DNA from: Phoenix dactylifera
Taxonomy: Eukaryota; Streptophyta; Magnoliopsida; Arecales; Arecaceae
Direction of reading: 5' to 3'
Length of the DNA stretch: 64,000 nucleotides
NCBI RefSeq assembly: GCF_009389715.1
Contig: NW_024067834.1
Location: 372,001-436,000 of the forward strand
How positions within the stretch are numbered: the first letter of the stretch is position 1; every line of letters begins with the position of its first letter. Shown here piece after piece: positions 47,817 through 58,900 of this stretch. The notes below the pieces were generated by a model. The model worked only from the letters and a program-made list of their open reading frames with translations, was not told the DNA's origin and searched no databases. The translations under genes were made by a program, and so were the position numbers.

Positions 47817-50800
47817 TCAGAGCTGAACGTTCAAATGCTTTGTCTCGTCTCCTCGACCCAAGGAAAATGTCGTCTCTGTCGATTTGTTAGCGTAACTCAC
47901 AGAGACCTTGTACTCTCCCAGAAATCCACTGAAGGTATACAAACCATGGTCATCCGTCACCCCCGCTGTTTCTTTTGTTTCCCATTCCTGTAAGAGCCTG
48001 TCCACAACGTCTCCAGAAGGGAGGTTGTGAAAGTCCTCGTCTGTGAGGCACATTTCGTAGCACCCATATGGATGCAGTGCTGTCCATAACATTATTCCAT
48101 TCACAAATGGATAGGAGAATCCTTCTCTCAGCACCTCCTCAAGATATATAGCCTGCAGAAGATTTGAAGAACACAAGATCAGATCGATGCTAAAACATAG
48201 TCTACGTTTAAGACATGAAAAAAAAAACAAAAAGAGCTTATAGTTGCAATCTATATTAAGACATGAAGAGAAACCTCTCACCTGTGTTTGATGATCAAAT
48301 ATGTGGTTTATGTCGACCTCCGTTAACCAAATGGGAAGGTCTAAAGTAGCCAATTTATCCAGCACAGCTCTCATCAGAGGCAGGTTTGGCTTGGTGAAGA
48401 AATGCCCCTCCAATCCGATTCCTTGCAATACGGCTCCTGCTTCCTTCAGCTCCCTTAGTCTTGATATATAGGAATCCACCGTTGAGTTCACATCATCACA
48501 CGTCTCCAGGACATTGAATTCATTCATGAACATAGTAGCAAGGGGGTCAGCTTGTTGGGCCGTGCCAAAGAATTCCAAAGAAGCATTGGGTCCAAGCCGT
48601 TGCTCGTAGAAATCGAAGTGCAGCATCTCGTTGTTGACGTCCCAATGAACAAACTCCCCCTTGTACCTGGACATCAAGCTCTGGATGCGAGACTTCGCAG
48701 CTGATCGGAGGTCGTCGCCGGTGAGGTTGCGAACCCAAGATGGGGTGACGCTTGGGTTCTCCCAGAATATGTTATGGCCACGCGCCACAACCTTGTTGGC
48801 CCTGATGAATTCCAGCATCTCGTCAGCTAGAGTGTAATTGAGCTTCCCTGGTTGGGGCTCTGTCGTGTACCATTTAAGCTCGTTCTCGAAGACTGCCGCA
48901 TTGAATCGCTCCAGAAACCAAGCCTTGCAGCGACATATGTTTTAGTAGAAAACAATATTGGATCAAAATACTTCTTGAGCACTTCGGTAGTAGAAATGCA
49001 AAGAGACTAAAGTTGTGCAAAAGATTGTAAACCTGATAAGGTAAATTTCCTACGATGGTGCTGGCTATAGCAGAGCCAAATGGGAAGTCTTTTGCGAGCT
49101 GCTGTACCGATACGGATGCTCCGATCACTCGATTTCCCTGTGTATCTGACACATGGATGACCACCATGCGCTTCCTTTTCTGCCCAGATAAAGCGCTGCC
49201 ATTGTTAGAGATTTCAACTGCATGATGTGAAGAGAAACCTTGGCCTAAAAATGCTACAATATTCAAGAACAGAGCAATAGAAAGCAGCAGGGAGTACTGT
49301 TCTGATGTTGTCTTGCTGGTGCATCTCCCATTGCTCGACCGAGAATGGCTGCAGTGAAGCACTTGCCACCAAGATCTCGATCCCATCGACCTCATTGGTA
49401 GTGTTCTGAATTTAAAAAGAAGTGGAACTTGTGCGGTTAATTAACTCGGGAGCAATCAGGATCGTTGTTACGTTGCATGCCAAAGTGTCAAAGTTGAAGG
49501 CACCTGAAGGAAAAGTACTGAGGTTTTGGAGGACGCATCGAGGATGAAGCCACCCTTGAGAAAAGACCAGCAGCCATTTTGTGCCGTTGTTGTTCCTACG
49601 CATCTAAATTTCGAATCATCCGTTGCTAACACTGCTCTTATGAGAGCTGAATCAGTTCCTTGGATTTGCACCCAACCTGCCGAAGATGAATCACCTAAAT
49701 GAAAATTCTGGGGTATTTTGCGACTACGGAGTGAAGAACTCTCGCTCGACATGGTAGCTAATACGATTTGCCAAAATTGACAAGCATAGTATGTAATACG
49801 TTCACTCGCCTATGGAAATCGAGCAAAGTTGACAGAAGGGTGGATTATTTATGTGCATTCAGATAAAGGCCTCTAGAATGTAATGCTTAATATGAATCAC
49901 ATAATTGTGTGGGATTTTTCAGTGCCTCGAACTTCAAAGACTTTGTTTGATAAACAAGTAATAGAATTTCCAAAAAAAAGATAAACAAGTAATGAATGTA
50001 TCAGTAATAAGACCAGGCTCTCCATTCTAGTATCTGGCAGAGCATGACAGGACCATCTATATATGAGGAGTGAAGTTGCTGGAGACTCACATGAGAAGCT
50101 GTATCTTGTGGTCTCGGTTAGGTTGCCCAGCACAAATGCCGGTCGGTGAGCTCCTGGCTCCGTCGTATCGTATGCCATTGGAATCTCCCCATTCTCGGAT
50201 TGTAGGATCCCACCATTGTAAAGAGGAGGCTCAGGGTCTGGTTTGCACTGAAATATTAGCAGATGAAATCGATGTCAAGTGTCGTGGAGACTTCTGTGAG
50301 ATCAAAGAGCTTTATTAAATAGAAATCTGGGATCCATCCATCAATTGGCCGATGTATCCACATCAAAAAAACAAAAAAAGAAAAAGAAAACATTTAGTAA
50401 GACAGGGCAACCAAGATTCCCTGCCTCACTACAGAATATTGTGCAACCTTCAATAGTTACGATTAAAAAATAGATAGCCATCAAACAATATGCACCATAT
50501 AGTATGGTATGTCTTTATAGATTGTTAGATTTTGATAGTCATCTATTTTCTGGTAATGGTCATAGAGAACTACACAGCACTCCACGGTGCGGCCGCACAC
50601 TGCATGGGATCCACGTTCAAGACATGGACCTTAATTTCGTGACCATTCCTCAGAGCATCGGGCACAAGGGGCAGCTCTACCCTACCCCACCAGCCTTGCC
50701 ACGGCGCGTTCCTATTGGAACAGAGTAGTTTGTTTTTTTTTTTTTTGGTCAAAGATAGGAGGGGAGGGGGAGAGGCGAGCCTCACCCGCGTAGCAGCCCC

Positions 50801-51486
50801 CACTGAATCTTCCTTACACTAGAAAATGTTCGATGCATGTCGTAAATTTCTGCGTACCCCCTCCAACTTATGGGCTTCCTCCACTGGGCTCGTCACCCAT
50901 GTGGGAGTACGTCATCCCAGCGTCACATCGGTATTAGCGGACCAGTAGCACTCCCACCAGCAGCGTCCAGGCGTGGGGCATCCGGTCCCCAAATTTAATC
51001 GACGCTGGAGCATTTTGAACCTGGACCATCCTGGTGGAAGCCAACGCCCCGTTCCATCTGTGCTACTATCTTGGTGGCAACAGAATAGTTTGTTTGATAT
51101 TTAGACTTTCTATTCGCATTGGATTCGGTCTGCCCTCATTTGGGCATAAAAGAAGTAGCACACGATGGGCTCGGCCCGGATACATATCACTGCCAATAAA
51201 CCGATACTACCAATGAACATATCGAGCCAAAGATCACGAAGTGCCGAAGGCAATAACAAATACCTCGGTATAAGCAGAAAAATCGTACCACGGTCCCTCT
51301 GCAGTGCAACGAAATATACAACATGATGTCGTGTCAATGCCAATCAAACATAAGATGAGAGAGAGAGCGAGAGAGAAACTGACCATAGGATGCAGCAAGA
51401 AGGTGTGAGGGCAAGATCAACCAAGGTAGAAGTTTCAGAAATAGAGCAAAGAAACCATGGGACAAGCCTCTCATGCTCCCACTCAT
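47817..51486 (-). CDS. Plant endo-1,4-beta-xylanase, CBM plus GH10 (566 residues)
   Basis: This enzyme cleaves beta-1,4-xylan and is predicted to be secreted to the cell wall. Eight minus-strand exons: 51384-51486, 51264-51298, 50091-50247, 49504-49676, 49298-49405, 49033-49179, 48282-48923 and 47817-48152 (1,701 nt; all GT-AG, all in phase). Residues 1-32 look like a signal peptide. GPWYDFSAYTECKPDPEPPL opens the mature part. A carbohydrate-binding module (CBM22/CBM4_9 type) spans about 50-185, with YSFSCWVQIQG, GCWSFLKGGF and ILVASASLQPF. KRKRMVVIHVSD and DFPFGSAIA lead into the GH10 domain (about 225-500). There the acid/base Glu340 is in WDVNNEM and the nucleophile Glu443 in WLTEVDINHIF. 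GYLxEYKVSV-like GFLGEYKVSVSYANKS closes it. Intron 2 holds a SINE. Intron 7 is stop-free. An in-frame ATG at 51591 is an alternative start. Confidence 0.93.
50736..51078 (-). mobile_element. SINE copy 2 in xylanase intron 2, with ~17-bp target duplications
   Basis: On the minus strand it starts CCACCAAGATAGTAGCACAG, has GGTTCAAAATGC as B box, and runs through ATTAAATTTGGGGACCGGAT to a poly-A tail at about 50736-50747. Flanking AACAGAGTAGTTTGTTT (50719-50735) and AACAGAATAGTTTGTTT (51079-51095) differ at one base. This is a clear retroposition event. It matches copy 1 at 18219-18629 over the whole body, except for a deletion of roughly 60-80 bp in the middle. Confidence 0.9.
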
Positions 51487-51667
51487 TGGCAAGTTGCTTG
51501 CTGTGTTTGTGAAGTGTCCGTTATATCCAAGTCTCTGCTTGTGTTCATATAGGAGAGCGGAAAGCTTAAAGGAGGAGCGGCTTGGGAGCATGAAGAAGTT
51601 GATGATATGATGGGGGAGATGGTTGACGGGTGCCGGCGGAATTCTCGAAGAGATCGAAGGGCTGAGA

Positions 51668-51747
51668 TCACAAGGAGCGCACTGCTAGTCTTTCATTTAT
51701 GGTTCGCTCACAAGGAGCGCGCTGCTAGTCTTTTGTTTATGGTTCAC
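51668..51747. repeat. 40-bp tandem duplication at the xylanase leader
   Basis: TCACAAGGAGCGCACTGCTA at 51668 recurs as TCACAAGGAGCGCGCTGCTA at 51708. Both are followed by GTCTTT(C/T)-type sequence and TTTATGGTTC. The repeat overlaps the predicted transcription start (about 51740). Confidence 0.9.
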
Positions 51748-51768
51748 CATGCCTCGTTCATATGTTCT

Positions 51769-51775
51769 CTTTATA
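51769..51775 (-). promoter_or_regulatory. TATA box of the xylanase gene
   Basis: Reads TATAAAG on the minus strand, with predicted transcription start near 51740. The leader would then contain the in-frame ATG at 51591 before the ATG at 51486. Confidence 0.55.
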
Positions 51776-51901
51776 GAGAATGCTAACCCCCATTCGTTCT
51801 CTCTCTCTCTCTCGGGGGAACTCTCGTGGATTGGTATACAACGCTTGGACGCTTCCTAATTTGACCGTTAAATAATTTATGTTTGCATGCAGCTAGCCTT
51901 G

Positions 51902-51937
51902 CAAGCTTTCACCAAGCAAACCTTTTGAAATAATATT

Positions 51938-51976
<39 letters not shown>

Positions 51977-52006
51977 AGCTTTCACCAAGCAAACCTTTTT
52001 GAAATA

Positions 52007-52038
<32 letters not shown>
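51902..52038. repeat. Duplicated ~73-bp unit including two (AT)n tracts
   Basis: CAAGCTTTCACCAAGCAAAC occurs at 51902 and again at 51975, each followed by TTTTGAAAT and an AT tract (51941-51974 and about 52009-52037). Confidence 0.9.
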
Positions 52039-52040
<2 letters not shown>

Positions 52041-54198
52041 GATATTCAGCTTGTGTAAAGCTCTTCAGCTCTTCATACACTGTAAGAGTAGTAGTGGTAT
52101 CTCGGTCATTAATAAAGTTTATTATTTAATATGCAATAAACATTAATGATAACAGTCTTAGTGTGCTTGGCCATTATAAATTTATTACTAAATGTACAAC
52201 ATAAATCAGGTTATTAACATATTTTATTTATTATAATTTCTTACACTGTCATATTGAGTTCAAAAAATAGTTTAAAAAAAAGCGAGTGCCAACCTTCGTT
52301 CTTTCTTCTTTTGTCCCTGGGGAACTTGAGTGGTTATTATTTATCTGACGCCATGGATTAGTATATAATGCATGCGCGCAATATTTGTCTAATGAAATGG
52401 ATTAGTATATAATGTGTGCGTGCAATATTTGTCTAATGAAATGGATTATTATCTCCTCTAAAATAGAGGCTCAGTACAGGACTCCTGATATGGATGCTAG
52501 TATTAACGACACCAATCTTAATATACTCAACCATCATTATAATTTATTAATATGCTTGATCAAATATTAATGACAATAGAATTAAAATCCATTAAATGTG
52601 CTCCATCACTTAATATGCAACAAATATTAATGTGCTCGATCACTACTAAAATCCATTACCTAATGTGAAACAAAATTTAGGTTATTAAAAACTTCTATTT
52701 AAATTTGTTACATTATCATATTGAATTTCAAAAATTACTAAAAAAATAGGGAAAAAAATGTGCGCCACTCATTGAGTGAGGTCAATATTAAAGAAATTGG
52801 TATTAATGATGAGAGTTTTTGCATTATGTAGAATCATTTATTTCGACATTGGTATTAACAACAGTAGTATTAATAATGAAAATTTTCCTTGGTAATTATT
52901 AAAGTTCATTAATGATGAGAGTTCTTACAAGGCAATCATTAAAATTCATTATTTAATGTGTGGTAGAAACTTGTCTCTTAAAGCCTTCTATTTATTATAA
53001 TATATTACATTGTTACATGGTATTTCATGGAAAAAGGAAAAAAAATTTACCTTGCATATTTCATGAGTTATATGCTAGTTTATTATGTATTATATATAAC
53101 TAAAATAAACTTCGGTTCATATTGAGTTCTCTATTCACCATATGAATGCTCAAATTAATCATATGTCTCAACTTAAAATGCGGTAGTCTTAGTTTTGTTG
53201 TGTTTATTTAAGAGAATCAAGTGAAGTATGCTCGAGAAAGAGATCAAGAAAAATATTTTACTCAAAAAATAAAATAATATTTAACTAGATATATAATTGA
53301 AAAGATATATAATTTTTATTATATAATTTTAAAAAATAAATTACAAAAATTCTTCTAGAATTAGTGATAAATTACCGTTATATCTAATAGTTTGAAAAAC
53401 TTTTGCTTACTCTCTTACAGTTTATTTTTATCCAATATTTTAATACATAACTTCAAAAAATATCAATCAAATCATCGACCATAAATAAGACTCCAATGCT
53501 ATGACAAAAAAATTTAAAAACTTACTAAAATAACCTTAATTGATATAACAACCACGTTAGGAAATAAGAAAATATTACTTGAGACATTTCATCAGTTGAT
53601 GGGATCATGGCAATTAATCAGATACATTCTCCTTACATTTATCACGTGCATTGCGCATGTCAAATAGTAGCTCTAAGATATCATGTACATCACACACGTC
53701 TCAATTGTTGGGATCCTAATCACAGTTTTTCATCAAATCTAAGCACAACAGCCATGTCATATTCCTTGTTTATTTTCAAACTATTTTGTCTTTTTTCGAT
53801 CTTCCAGGGGAATTATAAGGCTGCCTTTTCACCTCTGTGTTTTCAAATGCTGTCCATCATGCTATGAGAGATTGAATCATGCCTTTTCACACTATTTTTC
53901 TAAGCACAAACTATTTGTCTTGCAACTATGAGAGATTGAATCTCCTGCTTTACACCTCTTCCTCTTCAAATGCTGTCCATCTTGTTGAAGGGTAGTGTTT
54001 CTATACTTTAAATCTATTGGGACATGTTCCATGAAAATATAAACCTACATTGCAGCCCACAAAGCCGAGGTAGCTCAGAAGCATGTATCGTATGGAGTCT
54101 GCTTAAAAAGCTGTGTCGTTTGTGTAGCATGCTTGCTAAACTGCGTCCCTTGTTGAGTTCATGATCCTTGGTTGCCTCAGTGTTGCTTTCTATTCCAG
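52039..54198. other. Intergenic, AT-rich, no gene recognised
   Basis: It contains many short related segments built on ATTAATGA, CATTATTTAATGTG and GGATTAGTATATAATG (for example near 52360 and 52415), suggesting old local duplications. No coding similarity is seen. Confidence 0.4.
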
Positions 54199-54518
54199 GT
54201 ATCGTTTCCATGGCAAACTCAGGTCCCAACACTAATGGGTCCCAATTCTTCATAACGACAGTCAATGCAAGCTGGTGAAGGTCTACCTAAACTTTTACAA
54301 GAACTCACCTAATTTAAGAGATAAATGTGCAAAACCATATTTGTGCTCCATTAATGGGATTCCAGGTTGGATGGCGAGCATGTTGCCTTTGGCAAAGTCA
54401 TTCAGGGTATGGACAGAGTCTATGCGATGGAGGGGATCGCTAAGACTTACGATGGGAAACCAAGCAAGAAGGTTATCATTGATGCCTCAGGAGATAACCA
54501 AAGAGCCAATGGTAATTG
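54199..54518 (+). pseudogene. Cyclophilin (peptidyl-prolyl isomerase) fragment, two exons
   Basis: Segment 54199-54274 reads [20 protein letters not shown] then VNAS. After a 91-nt GT-AG intron (54275-54365), segment 54366 onward reads WLDGEHVAFGKVIQGMDRVY, AMEGIAKTYDGKPSKKVIID and ASGD. These are the C-terminal half of the cyclophilin domain, with the NGSQFFIT and HVAFGKV motifs intact. The splice sites and phase are preserved, so this is a piece of a genomic copy, not a processed retrocopy. I find neither the N-terminal half (FHRIIP, QGGD) nor a normal DSGE-type end within several kb. It is probably a truncated duplicate. A distant upstream exon cannot be excluded. Confidence 0.75.
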
Positions 54519-55959
54519 GAAAGCTTCAACTCATTAGTCACAATCTCTTTCTCGCACATCGAAGCAGATGCTGCTTTGGTTACAAGTGTTTCTCTGCTAT
54601 TACGGCCATTCCAAATGAGTCATACTGGAATTGCGCATTCAGGGGGAACCAGTATCATTTGTAAGGAGTTGCATATATATAATTTGTACCCACCATTCAA
54701 TTTCAGGTGCTCCAATGTTTACTTTTTAAATTGTGCCTATTAGCTGTAAATTATAGCCATATAGCTGCCTCAATGGAGGCAAGCGATATTTCAATATAAA
54801 GGTGCTATAAAGTTGCATCTTACTCATGTAAATTATGTTGCTTCCCAAATAGAGAGGGACTCTTGTGATATGATGGTTCTGAGAGAGAACTGGAGACAAA
54901 CATAAAACAGTTTCAAAGGCTTCTTAGGGCTACATCCTTAGTTATCCTTTGCTGTTCGGTTGGAAAATTTGTTGGATTAGTTGGATTATTCCTTTGCGAC
55001 CTTCAGGTTAAAATTGAAACAAGGGTATTTTGCAAAAATAGCTTGCTTCATTATCCATTTCGCAGATTTGTGCTGTCTTTTTTTTCCCCTCTCTCAAGAA
55101 TAATCCAATGTTTGAAAATTTTTGAACTTGGCTTCATAGACATACTCCAGTGTGTAAGTGTGCAACGCACCAGTACATGCATTTGGTATTCAAAATATCT
55201 ATCCATATAAATTATATTTCCTTGCACTGTCCAAATATGAAATCTTGGATTCGCTGAAATTTTACATTTGATCATGGTTGACAAAAATTTTCATTCCCAA
55301 ATCTTGATTTCAACGGTCATATCATATTTAATTTTTCACCTCTCTGCATAGTTAGTATGCTTTGTGCATTGAATAGTCCACAACTATGCGGACAACAGAA
55401 ACCAGTTTGTGCTCTTATAGCTGTTGGTAAAAATCTAACTGCAGATGATGTGGATGGGATATCAATTTCTCGGAGTCCATGGCTCCATGCCCAAAAAAAA
55501 TATAAAAAATATTTTTTAATAACTCAGATAAATTAGATTCTTTCATACTAAGTATATTTGTAAAGAGACTAATAAGGTTATAAATTGGGTTTGTGGCCGT
55601 CTATGTTTTTTTAAAAAAAATATTTTAAATATTTTAAAATTTATTACTATTATTTTTTGAATATATTAACGTTAGATCGTATATGTTCATCAGCCGCAGA
55701 GGGGGGAAAAAAAAAGCACTGTAGATAGGCCGCTTCTCATCAACTCTCGTATTCAGTGACACGTATTCCCCGGGCGACAAATGAAGTGATGTATGCGCCG
55801 TGGGCGATAAATGAAGCGTTATCCTCACGCCTTCGTGTTGCATCATCCCATGCGTCCGACCGCCTGGCCTTTACCAATTTCCCACATTCCCTGCGGTGCG
55901 GACACATCACGGAGAGGCGACGGAGACGATTACAAGGATAGACACAGAGAGATGAGGAG
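54519..55959. other. Intergenic upstream of the RMR gene
   Basis: No gene recognised. The last 200 bases become GC-richer, as expected for a promoter and leader. No clear TATA box was found. Confidence 0.45.
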
Positions 55960-58900
55960 ATGAAGTGTTGTCGCCGCTCCTCCTCTTCCTTCTCCAAACC
56001 CTGCACCGCCACCACCTTCTTCGTCTCCTACTCCTCCTTCCTCCTCGCCCTCTCCTCCCTCCTCCGCCCCTCCACCGCCCTCGTCAACCTCCGTGCCAAG
56101 TCCTTCTCCTTTACCTTCCTCGACGCCCCAGCCCGCTTCGGTATTTCTCCAATTCCTTCCTACTTCTAGGGTTAGGGCTTTCAAATCTTTCTCCCCCTTC
56201 TTTAAAGATTAGAAAATGACCTGATTTTCTTCTTCTTCTTCTTTCTTTTGCCTGTTGTCAGCTGTTCCTGTTCGTGGCTCTGGGGTCTGTGGAGCTCTGC
56301 ACACTGCCGATCCTATCGATGCTTGCTCTACCCTCCCGAGCAATCGGACCGCTGTAGGCCGAGGCGGAGGTTCGGCGCATTCCGATTTTATTCTTATCGT
56401 GAGAGGTGTTTGCAGCTTCGAGAATAAGGTCAGGATCGCTCAGGATGCTGGATACCAGGCTGCAATCATCTACGACGACCAGGAGAAGGGCAGCTTGTAC
56501 TCGAGTGAGTATATAAGTTGTCTTTCTTATTTCTTTCCCAAATTTGTTCATGTCTCTATGTATGTAATGTTATCTCTGAAGGATTGCTTTTCTGTGGCGT
56601 CCACGTTGTTGACTGTCAATTAAAACAGAATAGGATTTTTAACCCATTAATTTCGGGTTTGCTATGTCTAATCATTGTTTCCTAATTTAAGCGAATACTT
56701 TGTTAAGGTAAAGGGATGCTTTAGTCTGAACGTGCAATTCGATAATTCATCTATATGATTGCACAAACCTGAAAAGGTATTATCAAGTGAAAGATGCAGT
56801 AATAAGTTTGTTGTTTATGTCGAGACAGTGATGTTGATGTTTAAATTCTCAGGATGGTTAATGGTTATTCGGGTGCTGTTGGGAAAATGGTGGTGGAGAT
56901 TTATTGGTTAAGCAAACCTTGAGATGGTGAAAATCTCTGATATATGTTTGTTTGTCATTGGAGTGGTAAGATTAATTTTTGAAGGAGTGGAAATGGGTAT
57001 TTCATAGGAAGTGTGTCCAAGGGTGACTCAGTATATTTTTGATGGGAGGGGATCTAGTGTTAGATTTCAAGTTTTTGTGAGAATGGGTGTCTGTTAGCTT
57101 TACAGTAGGCATATCCACACAATTTTGAGGTTCGGTTTGTCGTATGTCATGCCTGATTTAAAAATTCATGTTGATCAAGGTATGGGACATGTGGTGATGA
57201 ATGAGATTTGATAATCTTAGTGCCTTTAACATGGATATCATCTTCTGTAGTTTTATGTTGAAAAGGCATTGGCATCTTGTCAAAACATTTAATTCATCTT
57301 GTTATGTACTTCCTTGTCATTCTGTGTTGCCTCCAATCATTTGGATCTTTATCTCTTGTACAAACTAACCAAAGTTAGTATGGCTGGATAATTAAATTTT
57401 CTGTGAATTGATCCAACATAATAACTAAGATGCATAAGTTAAGAGTCGTTAGAAGAAAAAAAGGAGAGAAAAAGAGATAGATGTATAAATTCACTGGCAA
57501 AGGCTTGATCTAAGAAAACAAGAATTCACCTTAAGGAGACAAGAGTATTCCATGTTATAGCATCATTTCAGTATATACTGATACATATGTTACAGAAGTC
57601 ACCTTGATACCCTAGAGGTTGTTACAAATCCTCAATCATTTTTAATAAACATTAGCTATATCAAAAGTCTTTTAAAACAGAAACAATCTGAATGGGAAGT
57701 GAATATTCAATCTAGCAGAATCCAACTTGTTTTGGACAATGAACATGTAAATTTTATTTATGGCATCAATAGCAGGCTAAACTTTGGTGGTTCGTCCTTT
57801 ATAAATTGGGCCTAGTTAGAATTTGAACATGTAAGACTCCCATTCCGATTTATATGAATTCTTTCAGGTTTATGATTTTTATGATTTGAATAAAGTAAAC
57901 ATCTACATATCATCTCAAGTTCTAGTTTTGTTCAAAGTAACTTGAAAAGGTTGAGCAATAATTACAAAGGGCTCCTCTTACAATAGAAAATTAATCACCT
58001 AATATCTGTCCTATTTAAGCCCAAGCCTGGCACTGATTACTTCAGGCCTTTATGATGAAGTGGGAGCCAAATCATGGGGCTTAACTTTTGATCTCAGGCC
58101 CAACATTTATTTGACGGACCTTTAGAGTCGTTGGGTTGGATGCACCTGTTTAAAGCCCTATTAATTCTAACAAGCTTAGATTAGGTTAATTACCTTGTTG
58201 GGCCATATTTCATTTAGCCTAATTCAGTCCATTTGACTCGTAACTGCCACCTAACCAAAATCCCTCTCTTTTGATGGCTAAGTGTTCTTGTCTTTTATGT
58301 TCCTCAGGAGAATTAGGGAAGGCTGAATGATAGTGGATTAATCCTATGTTTGTAATAGAGTATTCTCCTTCTTATAGGTTCATGAGCCAAAAAGATTCAT
58401 GTTCGAAACCTATAGGGTGTAACCAAATGACTCATGTTTGGTGAGTGTTAACTTTCATGAAGTTTGATAGTGATGCTGTTATTCTAATCGTCAATTGCTG
58501 GAATTGTAGTCTCTTTTGAATAAGTTTCAAATATTGTTACTATTATCTAGCAGTTGATGTTGGTGCGATCAACTTTTGAACAGCCTCTTTTTTACTTAGT
58601 CGAAAGCAAAATCTAATATGAAAGGGTTGATTGAGTTTTAACCTAAGGGAAGGTCTAATTGGACTGTAATTTTACCTGTTCAGATAGACAGAAGACCACA
58701 GTGGTACTAATTGTCAGCAAAAATGATAATGGGAGAATATCTCTAAGTAGTATAAATGAATAAGATGTAAGGGTTGGGGATCAATGTGTAAGAGGCTGGA
58801 TTTATAAATCTAAGTATGAATATACATTTTTCATTCCCCCCGTGGTTATGGAGTTGTTCAGGTTATATGTGTAGTATATCTTGTTGGGGGAAGGTTATAG

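Noticed and set aside
47817..48818. Taking the 333-codon frame as the complete xylanase
   Set aside because: It starts at an internal Met and includes intron 7; upstream exons carrying the CBM and GH10 N-terminus join in phase.
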